Positions 11,241 through 24,500 of a DNA stretch of 64,000 nucleotides are shown here, piece by piece. How positions within the stretch are numbered: the first letter of the stretch is position 1; each line of letters begins with the position of its first letter. Source of the DNA: Phymorhynchus buccinoides (taxonomy: Eukaryota > Mollusca > Gastropoda > Neogastropoda > Raphitomidae); the NCBI GenBank assembly GCA_017654935.2, contig CM065690.1, forward strand, positions 34,159,124 through 34,223,123, in the 5' to 3' direction. Made by a program: the position numbers and the translations under genes. Under the pieces are notes generated by a model. It had not been told where the DNA came from and searched no databases. It saw only the letters and a list, made by a program, of their open reading frames with translations.

Positions 11241-14200
11241 GTAAGAATCATGCTTCTTATCCTCTCGTATGTGTTTAGAAATAAATGTCACCTTTAGCCG
11301 TTGCTTTGTCATGTTTCTATTAGATATGCACTTGAACTTCCATCCAGGAAAGTGTCAGACTTTTCACTGTGCTGCTGGACGTGGCATCATCATGATGACC
11401 ATGTTCAATGAATGAACATCATCATGTTACCTTTTCACTAATTTCAGGCTTTTGTTGGCATCACGCTGTGATCGTCACCGTGGGCTGGCTGGCCAGGTCA
11501 TTTTTTAAATTTATTTTATAGATAAAAGTTTTTAAAATAGGGTGTGCTCTCCCCTAGTTTTTCGTCGATCTTATGCCACGATTGTGGCCCTATCGACATC
11601 AGATTCAGGCATGCTGGAAGAGCTTTCCTGGCCCTCACTCAGTCACTGCAACCAGACTAACCTAAGTACAGAAACGGCAAACAACAACCCTGTGTATTCA
11701 CTTTCTTTTCCTCTCTCTCTTCTGATTCTTTTTCTATGGTCACCCCCTAAAGTGTGTACAATTACAGAAGTTGGTCACCACCTCAGAAGAAGAACAAGAA
11801 GAAGTCCAACAGGTCAGGTCAGGTCAGGTAGATAAAGACGACTAGGCCTCGCGGCCTCTCAAGCGTCTTTTCTTTTTTTTTTTTTCTTTTTTTTTTTTTT
11901 TTTCCTTTTTTGGGGGGTTGGCACAGCTGTGACGGTTTTGGTAGACTATTCGTCATACTGGTATTTTAATTTACTAAGGTTTGGGTCTTTGTCCAGGAGG
12001 TTTTTGAATTTGTTAGTAGGGAGACAGGTGCAAGTTTTGTCTGAGCAGGAAGTGCGTTCCAATAGTTAGTCACTCTGTTACTGAAAAAGTGTCTCCTGAT
12101 GTTAGTTCTACTATACTGTGTTAGTATTTTTAATTCATGATTTCTAGTCTTGTGGAAAAATTTGAAATCTGAAACAAACTTTTGTTAGTATTGTCAGGAC
12201 CATTAAGAATTTTATATACATTAATTAGGTCACCACGAATTCTTCTGTATTTCAAGGATGGTAGAATCAAGTTTGTGTAGCCTTTCACTATAATCCGAAT
12301 TCTTAAGAACTTTTATTAATTTAGTAGCTCTCCTCTGTACACGCTCAATTGAAACTGATTGTCGTTTTAGATATGGATTCCAAATTTGGTTCCCATACTC
12401 CAGATGTGGTCTAACCAAACTTTTATATAAATTAATGAACACATTATTATTTAGTCCTGTAAAAGTTCTCCTAATTAACCCTAACATTCTATTAGCTTTA
12501 TTTACAGCTGTTGTAATATGTCTATCAAATTTCAATTTAGAATCAAATATAACTCCCAAGTCTTTTTCTTCTACACAAGTATCTAATACATGTTTATCTG
12601 TGCCGTGAGATATTTCATATTCTCTTAGTGGAATGTTCAACCCTAAATGCATTATTTTACACTTATTTGCATTAAAATATAGTTTCCAATTTTCTGACCA
12701 GTCAATAAGTCTATTTATATCATTCTGTAACACATCTGATTTATCAGAAGAATTATAAATTTTAGTATCATCAGCGAACACTTTGCATACGCTTTGTACT
12801 TGATTTGGCAAGTCATTGATAAAAATAGTGAATAAAATTGGGCCTAAAATGCTTCTGTACCACTCAGTATGTCAGTATTTGATGATAATTTATTCCCAAC
12901 CCGTACTTTCTGTTTTCTGCCTGTCAAAAATTTTTGTACCCATGATAAAATGTTGCCCGTTATGCCATATAATCTTAATTTCAACAAGAGTCTTTGGTGA
13001 GGGACGGAATCAAAGGCCTTTCGAAAATCTAAGTACACTATGTCGAAGGCTTCTTTATCTTCTATGAGTTTAGTAAAATCATCCATGACCTCAACTAGTT
13101 GTGTCATACAAGAACGTCCGCTTCTAAAACCATGCTGGCAATCTGAATATAATTTAAAATCTGTCATATGTTTCACTATAGAGTCCCTGACAAATTGCTC
13201 TAACAAAGGCTGCACACTATGCACGTCAAGCTGACTGGTCTATAATTTCCTGGGTCAGTTTTAGTTCCCTTTTTATATATAGCTGTTACTTCGGCTGTCT
13301 TCCATTGTGCTGGTAATAATCCTGATTCTAAGCTTTTATTAAATAGTATTGTCAGGGGCAGTGCTAATTCGTCACTCAGTTCTTTTACAATACGTGCTGG
13401 TACCTTGTCGGGACCCTGAGCTTTGTTAACATTTATCTCTTTTAGTTTGTTTTTGACAGCTTCTTCTGTAACTACTATATCTGTACAGTAAGCAGGTGGC
13501 TCATCATTTAGTTCTGGTAGTGAGTCAGTGTCTTCTTTGGTAAATACACTTGCAAAGAAATCATTTAGAACACTTGCCTTGTCTTCGTCAGTCGTAACTA
13601 AATTACCATGTGTATCCTTAAGTGGGCTAATACCAGTATTTACATTTAGCTTTGAGTTAACATATTTCCAGAACATTTTAGGGTTTGATTTACAGTTATT
13701 TGCAATATTTTCCTCATGGTTTTTCCGTTCCTTTTTTAGTTGTTTAGAACAATTGTCTCTTTTTTCAGCATATTTTCTATAACGTTTGCTTGCCTTAGAT
13801 TTACCATTCTGTAAGTATCTTCTGTAAAGCCTATTTTTTTTCCTTACACTTTTCCTCAAGTCCAGTGACATCCAGTAAGGTTTGTACTTTTTGCTAATCC
13901 TAGAGGCATTAGCTTTTACCTTAGGGATATGTTTATCCATTAAATGATGGATTTTATCTCTTATATCCTGCCAACACTCTTCAACAGGTAAGTCGCTTAA
14001 GTGATCCCAATTCTGTGCTTTAATTTCGTTTTTCATTTGTGTGTAATTTCCCCTCTTGAGGTTGTAAGTAAAACCTTGATTTGTATTATTTGAGTTGTGT
14101 GTATTGGCATATAGGGAGAATGTGAGCACTTGATGGTCACTTTTACCTAAGGGACATGAGTGCGTAACATCAGATATCAATTGAATATCATTAACAAAGA

Positions 14201-15558
14201 TCAAGTCCAGTATGTTAGATGTCTGTCCTTCCCTTGTCCTTGTTGGTTCCTTTACCATTTGAAACAAAAATGCATCTCTTGTAGCTTCTATAAAATCATT
14301 ATTTTTTTTGCGTTGTCCACTGACCATCCCACTTTATATCTGGAAAATTGAAATCCCCCATAATACAAACCTTGTCATACTTCTTTATCTCCTCTTCTTT
14401 TAGTACTTCTAATAATGTCTGTACATTTTCATCTGTCGTATTAGGGCTTTTGTAAATACAACCAACTAAAATCTTTTCTTTTTCCTTTGTTTGAAAGTGA
14501 CCCCATACAGCCTCTTTAAATGTGTTTTTGTTCAGTGTAAGGCGCTTTAAACAGTAATTTTAAGTAAAACACCTAGCTGCCAGAACATTTTGAATTTCTT
14601 CGCAGGACCCTCATTTTAGACGCCAAAATCTTCAAAATGATGAAGCTGGGTGTCAGAATGAAGAAGAAGAAGGCCTTTGGCTTTAAAATTAGATAAATAA
14701 AACACGACTGCCTAAGTAGTCGATCGGCAATGCCGATACAACATAAATAACAAATAGAACCAATCTAGAGGGCAAAAGGCTGAAAAGCCTATAGTGCCAT
14801 GATATGATATGATATGATATGATTTAGTGGAACACCCATGTAAACATTGTCAGTGACGTCAACAAGGCCAACAAAACCGTTGGATTCCTTCCTTCCTTGC
14901 CCCTGCCGCTGTCTCCTCTCCTCCCCCTATCCCTGTCCTAGTTGTATTCTAATTTCTACTTCAAGGCTCAACTCCCTCCTTCCTACTGGGGCCAAAACAA
15001 AAAAAAAGGGTTTTTTCCGGTTTCCTGACCGACACTAGTTTTTGGTCGCCGACCCTAAACATTTTTTTGACCAGTGACGAAAAACAATATTTAAAACTCA
15101 AAAAACCAAAGCAGTGTTCCCGATTACGCAAATATGTGCATCACAGCCGTCAATGACATACAGGTTACCGATTTTGATGCAAAAATTCACCACCCAGTGC
15201 ATCATTTTGACACACATTTTTAAAAAAAGCTGACCTACCTACCCTATTTTTCAAACTGATGAAACATGAAACAGACCTTTTTCTTTTTTGGTGCCTTATC
15301 CTGCCCCATGCCCAAAGTCTTCGTTTAGACTGCAATTGGCGCACAGAATGCATTCCATGTGAGTCTGTGTCATCCAATCCATTCCACAACATGGCCTATG
15401 AAGTATGCTATGAGACTTATGGGAGACAAGAATGTGTAGCTGTAAAGTTAAGTTCGTCTGAAATGGATACCCATCTGAAAACAGGCATGTGTGCAGTGAC
15501 CCGGAGAAAGTTTAGTGCACAGGAGGGAACATTGTTGAGTGGAACAGAAAAACAGCAT

Positions 15559-15590
<32 letters not shown>

Positions 15591-18500
15591 TCGTAATCAG
15601 TATCATCATCTGCATCAATCATCACTATCATTACCATCATCATCACTATCATCATCATTGTTAGTAGTTGGGGGGGGGGGGGGAGGGGTTCTTCCCACGG
15701 TCATTACGGACTAACTGTGTGGTGCTAATAAACTTGTTATTATTTAGCGTGGGAAACAGAAGCATTTAATGGAACACACACACACACGTGTCAGTGGATA
15801 GCAATCTTCAGTTCTCAAGGCATGTTGAGGCTCAGGTCAACAAAGCGAATAGAATTCTAGGACTGATACTCAGATCATACTATCACCTTGAGAAATCAAT
15901 GAGATATCTGTTCATAGCACTGGTCAGACCACACCTGGAGTTTGCTAATTATGTTTGGGGACCTCGTCTAGAAAAGGACAAGAAACTGATTGAAAATGTG
16001 TTAAGAAGAGCCACTAGATGTATCCCAGGACTGCAAAATCTTGATTATGAACAGACTTAGAACCATCGGTATCCCTAGTATGAGCTACAGGAGAATAAAA
16101 GGTATAATTCAAATCATAGTATAAGTATACACATGGACTGTACAACTGCGTTTTCCCATTTGAACTAAATACACAAGCTGGCAGTGAACGCACCACTGTC
16201 CAGTCAGAAGCCAGGGCAATTTTCACAAGAGAGCGCCCTGCAAAATCATCCCTAACCAGATGGGCAGAAGTAGAAAAATCTCCGACTATCGTTCTGGCAC
16301 CTATGCAGTCTATTTTAAACAGACCATGCATTCATACCTAGCTGTTTGTGAATTTCTAACTGAAGTCTGTGAATTTCGCACTGAAGTCAACAGTGCTATT
16401 GTCAAAAGTTCTCAAAATTAATCTGTACCCTGTAGAATTTTCAAGATTCAGTCAAATTCAAAACTTACATAATTACGGTGACTTGGAGTCAAAACGGACT
16501 ATCTTTAGATAGTCCATTGACATATTATTGAACTTATTACGAGTATTAACTTGTATTAAAAAAAGACTGCTGAAATATAAAAAGCAACCCCCCCTTTTTA
16601 TATTTCTGCAGTCATTGTTTGATACAAGTTATTAGTTTTTGTAATAAATCCACTAATACGTCAATGGACGATCTAAAGATAGTCCGTTTTGACTCCAAGC
16701 CATCAAAGTAAATTACTAACTTAGCTCGTCTTTGCTCTAAGGCTATGTCAGACCAATTGACATAGGCTAAAACACCAAGGCTACATGAAATTGTTGTTAT
16801 GCTATGCATAGTTATGCAGGAATTGTCTTTAGTCATGACAAGCTCCTAGCATAACATCATCAGTCTCCCATATCCCTCAAAGACGGAGTGTGGCTGCCCA
16901 CGAGGTGGGGTAATCAGAAACGGTCACACACGTAATGTTCTCATCCCTAGCTGATGTATTTGTACCATAGTTTTGAAGTCTTTCGACTGTTGGGATGATC
17001 CCTAGAGCCTTTTAGCCAGGGTACGTCAACAACAACAGCAACAGTAAATTACTAAATTGGATGTGTATTTTCAGTACAATTACTGTATTTTTTGGACTAT
17101 AAGGCGATACTTTTTTTCCCAGACTGAGACCCCTGTGCCTTATAATATGACCAACAATATAGTAACAAAATAAAATAACAGAATCTGAATTTTGTGTAAC
17201 ATTTGTGGGGTGCACCTTATAATCAGGTGCGCCTTATAGTCCGAAAAATACGGTACAAACGACAAGACTGAAAAGGAATCGATTTGATAGTTGGCACTAT
17301 GAGCATTGAATGAATGGTGTTCTTTGTTCTGGCTGTAGTTTCAGGAGCTCGGCTGTGGGCTCCGTTCCGTGCCCTGCTGGATGTGGTGAACAGCGCCGTC
17401 CACAGGAGGGAGCCTGGCTCAGTCCACGACCTGGAACTGGCTCTTCGCAAACACAAACCAGACTTCATCTCCCTCCTGAAAACACCGGTCAGTGGTAAAT
17501 AATAGTACTTCTGTGGAACCTCCCTTATAAGACCTCCCAATATAAGACTCCCACATAAGACCTAATTCTCTGAGGCATTGTCCTTTGTAAGTATTAAAAT
17601 GACATCCTTTAAAAGGCCCCTCCCTTATAAGACCTCATTTTGGATGCTTTTTGAAGGTCTTATAAGGGAGGTTCCACTGTATTCAATTTTGTTTGTTATT
17701 CAGTTCAGTTCAGTTCAGTAGTTTAATTTAACGTCTTAACAAAATTAATGCATAAAATACAATTTCTAGTAACAAAGCGTCAACAAATCATAACAATTTT
17801 GCTATCTCAGAATTGGCTATAACAGTAGCAATATCAAAGATGAAAGGGCTAGATAATATTTGACGATCATTCTCATAAGTCACTAAATCAATAGACTTAT
17901 TTCTATAAAGTGGTGTTATTGTTCTGAGTAATAAAACAATGAAGCTAGGTAAGTCTTACTCTTAGCTGCTTAGCTTTTATTATTTATTTATTTACTTTTT
18001 TTAAATCACATAAGAACTAGATTTGGTATATGGAGTTAAAGAAAAGAAAGATTAGTGAGAATTTTCTACGTTGCTGAATAAACGGCATAGGTGATGGTTG
18101 AATTACATGATCAATGAACACTCTGCAAAACACTAACAGTTTCAACAATGGTTGCTGTCTGCAGTAATGCAGACCTGTTTACTCTTTTCGAGTACTAATC
18201 TACTCCGTTTGGACCTCTACTACTCTTCAAAATTGATGATAATGCTCTTTGAATTTTTAATTCTTGATTGCTACTCATTTTCAGTGAACAGTGTTTGGTG
18301 GTTTTAATGAATAGGACTGCACATTTTACACTAAAACTACTCATTTCAGCTATCCGGACTTCTCAAGACTTTTTTTTCTTTCTTTTTTTTCACTTCTGAT
18401 ATACATATATTTTTGTTTAGCTCCTAAAGAAAATGACCTCGATTTCTTTTTATGCAGATGGTAGAAGGGAATCCACCACCCCCAAAGAAATCCCTCAAAG

Positions 18501-21500
18501 AAATCTCTGAAAACATCATTACCAGTACTCAAGACTTGTGTAGAGGGTAACCAGGTCTGTGTATGTGTGCAGGCCAAAAACCCTGCCGCCCGGCAGCTGG
18601 TGAGCAAGGCGTCCACCGATGGCCTGCAGGTGCAGGGCATGCAGAGCAAGCAGCGCTTCACCCAGCAGTTTGTCTCGGAGGCCCTCGTCCTCTCTGACCT
18701 CTTCAACATGGACGAGCTGGCCGCCGTGGAGCTGCTCATGGCAGGTCAGGCACCAACAGGCAGAAGATGACCTTTGCAGACCTGTTTACCCTCCCGGTTT
18801 TGCCGGAATTATCCCGGGAATTTGCAAAAATTCTGGGTAAAATAATAAATTCCGGGTGAATGCTGAAAATCACGGGATTTCGAAAAACTATTATTTGCTT
18901 CCGTTTGTATGAAAAGACGCAAGGGTTGACCAAAGTCTTGGGAGTGATAGGGTGAAACGGCCAAAAGTGAAGCAGAAGTTTTCTCAAAAGTATTTGAAAG
19001 TGCCAGGAATAACAAGTTCGCGTTTGGGAGACGAGCATGCACACTGCAAGTACTGCAACATGGACTTCAAAATTTGGCACAGTGCGCTCGCAAGATACCT
19101 TTTAAATCAGGGTTTTATCGCGAGTCGTGTACCGATGTGAATTCTTTTTTTTTCTTCTCAAATTCCGGGGTTTTCTGTGGCAAATTCCAGGTTCATTATA
19201 AGGGTAAACAGGTCTGCCTTTGGTCAGACACCATCAGGTGGAAGATGACCTTTGGTCAGACACCAACAGGCGGAAGACGACCTTTGAGATTTAACTTGAA
19301 TATGGGTTGAGCTTCAAGTATGTTTTAGTCTACGTGGGTTTGTTTTCTTTGCGATTATAAAAGCAACAGCAGTCATCTACATTTTTTTTAACCCCTTCAC
19401 TGCCGCCTACTACTTGCGCATGCGCCGCCGTTTTTCCGCGCAATTTTTTAACGCGGCAATATCGCTACTTAGCGTCGACGTATATATACGTCGGTGGCAA
19501 GTACTGAAGCGCTATAGAGGGCGTATATATACGTCGTCGGCACTGAAGAGGTTAAACATGATTCTTGTTTTGATAATTTTGCATAATGATCTGTGTCATA
19601 TGATTGTATATTTTGACTGAAACATTTCAATTTCTCAAAAAATTACTTGTTTGTTTCAGTGTTTGTATTTTTATCTAATGATAACGTAATTAGTATCTAT
19701 CATAGTTTATACTGCCTTTTTTGTTTGTGAATGTCTTTATACTTTTTGATTCTTTCTTTCTTTAAAAATTGATTGAAGATGCATTCTGTTTAATTAAACT
19801 GCTGGGAGTGACTTGGCTTTTAAGCACTTTGCACAAGATTGTTGTAATTCCTGTTAAGGATATCCCACCAGATGTGAATTTGGACACAATAGGGAATATC
19901 AAATAATATTTGTTAATGAGGCTTTATGCCGAAAATCATCTGCCCCTGTCTCGTGACCTCAAATGCAAATGCCACCTACTTAAGATTATCGCACTTGCCT
20001 TTCAGGAACTAGTAGTATATAGCCACAGAAAATTATCTGCTCCTGACTTGTCACCAGGGGGCATCAGCAATTCAGGCCTAAAATTATCGCCCTTTCAAGG
20101 AGTAGTATAAAGCCTCATTCAGAAAGAATGTGGTAAAGATTTCTGAAGTGTTCTAGCAAAGCCCTTGAGTTTTGAAAGTGATTCTTTTCTATGTGCAAGA
20201 ATTTAACCCTCTTATTTTTGGATTGTTTTAGAGGAAACATCTGCTAGATTTCGTATTCTTTTAGCAAATTTAGCCCCAAAATGGGTGTGTGTGGTGTATG
20301 CTTCACCACATGCATAAATAACCGAGTACAAGCATGAAACTTTGCATGCCTGGTCTTGAGGCTTTGTTGTTGGCTGTGAAGCGTGTTATGTGTGTCTAAG
20401 AGTGAATGGTCGTGTCATTGTCAACTAAGTGTCACCAAATGTGTCACATTTCAATGTCAGCATTGTAAACAAGCACACTTACATGCAGTTTATTCATGCA
20501 CATGCACGTTAGTTGGGTAGAAATGAAAGCTGGGGCCTACCTGGCCTAGTCTGCTCTCTGTCCGCCATGACTGGTCTCACTGCTAATCCAATGTGTCACA
20601 CACAAAATTGTCAACTGTCATCATCATAGAATAAAAATAATCACAACTGTACAGTTTTTTTACACTTTTTCCCCCCACTCTATTATACACTATATATACA
20701 CTTTACACACACACACAAGCAGCACAGCTGTCTGTAGACAAAAGTCAAAATGTGCACCCCCACCACTGTCACTGTCACTGTGTCATTGTCACCACTTCAC
20801 ACAGGTGTGCACCCCCCCCCCCCTCCTCCAACACACGCTCTACTGCTGGGCCATGTTGTCCCTGTGATAGTCACGGAAACAGTCATTATTGCGGTGACAG
20901 AGAGCCACTTCACAAAAGGAACACATGAAAGTTGACTCAGGGCGCCGTCCCTTGGGGGTGTAGCGGTTAGCTTTGACACACTGGCGACACTGCCGTGCTC
21001 TTCCTTCAATCTTCACCAGCTTGTGCTGGTCGATGGTGGCCTTGGCTATTGGGGGATCAGGGACGGATTTGCGTCGCCCTGCCTTGCGCTTTCTAGAGGT
21101 GTAGCCTGCCCGGAGCAGCTCTGCCACATCAGCACGGAACATGAAGTGGTCGTAGTTGTCCTTGGGCGGGGGGTCGTGTGGTGACGCCTCCCAGGTGAGC
21201 CAGGCCTGGACAATGACAAGATTGATCAGGCTGTGGAAGATGTAGCGCCACCACTTCTTGTTTTGATGGCCCACAGGGTAGTAGGCCCTGTACTGATCAG
21301 ACTTGTCTACGCCACCCATGTATTTGTTGTAGCTGGCGTTGACAGTGGGGATCTGTTTGTCGTCCACTGTGGTCATACCTGGCGGCTGATTTGTGCTCAA
21401 CAGGTAGATTTGTCTGCTGTCCTTGTACGTCGTGGCCATGATGGGGCCCTTCTGCATCTGTAACAGCTGCCCTTTCTCCTTCAGAGTGATGGTCTTGAAC

Positions 21501-24500
21501 TCCTCGGGTAGCCCCTTGCGGTTGGAGTTCACTGTGGCGCAGGCATATGTCCCATTGTCGTACAGGTGTGTCATGAGGGGGACACTGGTGAAGTATCGGT
21601 CAAAGTACAGGTGGCGGTGCTGGTTGTAGAAGGGGGCTGCCAACATGTCGACCACTTCATGCCCCAGACTGATGGTGGTGTCGCGGCGGCTGGCACGACC
21701 CGTGTAGATGTCGAATGTGACGCAATAGCCCGACCTGGCTTCACACATCTCCCACACCTTGATGCCCCATTTTGTTGGCTTGGCTGGCATGTATTGGCGG
21801 AAAAATATACGGCCTTTGAAGCCTATCATCGCCTCGTCGATGCTTAGCTCACGACCTGGGTTATAGTTGGTTTTGAACAAGGGGAGGATGAGGTTGATGA
21901 AATCTCTCACCTTGAACAAAGGGTCGTACTGTGGGTGTCCCCGGGCAGGTGTGTTTGAAGTGTCGCGCAGATGGAAATACTGGTTGATTTTGAAAAATCT
22001 GGTCTTGGGCATTACGTCACTGATCCACGGGTCGTGAAAACGCTTGTCAGTCGACCAGTAACACCAAAGACGGGGCTGTCTCTTTATCCCCAACATGATG
22101 AGTGTCGCCACGTATGCACGCATTTCGTCTGCTGTTGTGTCCTTCCAAAGTGGGTCAGGTGTGCCTTTGAGGTTTTGTCTTTGTCTGGCGTATCTGTTTG
22201 TTTCTTGTGATATTGTAGTGAAGAAAGACAGAGGTAGAAAGAGAAAGAAATAGTCGAGAGGGGTTGCAGTGGGGGGAAGAGCGTGTGCTGGGCCTGTTGG
22301 TTGCACAAATTCCTGTGTGTTTACACCACGTGTCGCTGGCCGCCATTTTGTCTGCAAAGCTGCAAGGGGGATGTTGTTTTCAGGATCGCTTTCCCCTTCT
22401 TCACCCCCTACATCTACATCTGATTCTTCTCCTTCTCCTAATTCTTCATTTTCATATCTTTCAATATCTGCTACAATTCTGCCCCATTCTTCTGCCGAAT
22501 ACTCTGGGAAATCCTCACTATCACTCACTGTAGCATCACTAGCAGACGACTCCATTTTCACTCCTACATACTTTCATTCACAACTTGACACGCACGCACA
22601 TTCTTGCTTCTCTTTGTGAATGGAGCATCCCTTACTATCACAAAATACTATGAGGACTTTCATTGGTCTAAAGCTAAGTCAATGCCAGCTTCCCTGACCC
22701 CTCCACGCTGGGTCACGGCGTTTGCACGTGATAGAAAAGTACTACACACGTGGCACCGGTTAAGAACGCTATGAAAACGTATGGTTGTTTGGGGAATTCC
22801 CGGTTGCCTACGTTATGAATACAAGAGGGTTAAAATGTAACGTGTGCAAGTATTTTCAGCAAAAACAAAAATGAAGTCAGGTTTGTGTTTGTGCAGGGCA
22901 AATTTCAAGTCACAACATTTTTTGACACAGTAGCAGCACGGAGATTGCAGAACAGACATGAGATTTTTCAGGAAATTTCCTGATTTCAGGAAATTTTAAA
23001 GCCAGCAGGACTGTTCTTGAGATAAGTGTAAATCCACTGAGAAATGGGGATGGGTTGGGGGGGGGGGTGTAGACTGGGAGTGGCTGATGGAAGCATGAAC
23101 GAAGCAATCATGCCCCAGTTGCCACTGAAATCCACAATCCAATCCAGCATGTTCATCCCTTTCAGATGAAGCCCACTTCCAACAGCCACTTCATTAACCC
23201 TTTAGCCGCCAGCCATTTTTTTAGCCAAAATTGTCCATTAAGCTTACATGATTTTTGTCTGAAATATTGGGGATTCTTCTGTGATATTTTTGTTTGTGGC
23301 TCAAGCCACAAACCTATAACTCACTTTGTCGGTAGGTCTGTCTGTCGGTCGGTCGGTCGGTCCAAAATTGTCGCACATTTTGACAAAATTGTCGCACTTC
23401 AAATCGAGGCTACACTTCAAATTGAGGCCGCTCTTTAAAATGATGTATTCTAAAAGCGTACAAAATAATAAACATACGTAATACAGACACTACAACAGAC
23501 ACGACGAGTATGCGGTGCTTCTTTTGATGAGTATAAGTAGGATACATAGTTTTAAATGTTTTCCAAAAGATATCAAAAGGTTACGAAATGGTGCAGAGAT
23601 AACATTCTGGTTTACAGATTAAAATTATTGAAAAGCCAGGGGAGGTGACTCATGATTGGAGTGGTAAAAATAGACCACGTGCCACAAACTATTGCGATTT
23701 CGCGCTTATTTTAAATAAGGCCTATCCTTACCTCTCAAAATTAAGAACCAAAGATCATTGGATAACGGACCCTCATTTCAAGATTTTTATTAGTTTTAAT
23801 GACATGGGTGTTCAATCACTGTGGTGCAAAAATGCGAAATTGGCACTGAAAGGATTAAAGTTAATTTCTTGGATCAGGATCAGGATTTTTTAGGACAACC
23901 AGGGGCCTACACCGGTCCCCGGGAACTTTTCAAGAAATTTCACTTTCCTCTGATCTCATGTGTGATTCTATACAAGGCTATAAACGTAATGATTTTTCAT
24001 CAACCTTACTTTTTTCTGATCTATCCACTGACCAGGGGAGAACCAGCTGCCCAACTACCCCGGGCTGACCCGCGGTCTGGTGGCGGTCATCCTGTTCTAC
24101 GACGGTCAGCGCAGTCTGGTCAGCTCCCTGCGCACCTTGCTGCAGGCCCGCGAGGGACACACCTGGACCCTGGGCCTCAGCCCCGACGTGGTGCGACTCA
24201 TCACCACCTTCACCTCACAGCTCATCCAGGATAAGCTGGTCCACAAGATTCTGGGTGAGAGAACGTTTTATGTCTTTTTGGTTGTGTTGTTTTAATATTA
24301 TTTTGTTCTGTTTAACATGGGTGCTACTGTTTCATTTTTGCACTGATTTCAGTCTTTTTAATTTTACCAGAAACAACTTCAGTTTTTGAAAAATGAATAA
24401 ATTTGTTTTGTGTGACCACAAGCGATTTGGGGCGTTTTGAGCTTAGTCTAGTTGTTCTATCTTGGAAGTTTACAAAGGCAATGTAATAATTTTACAAGGC

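Noticed and set aside
15259..15714. 151-aa frame with His/Gln runs
   Set aside because: Driven by CAT/CAG repeats, with no family motif and no splice context; lies in NUP205 intron 1.
22084..22619. Plus- and minus-strand frames within the piggyBac gene
   Set aside because: Shadows of the transposase, which has clear catalytic motifs in its own frame.
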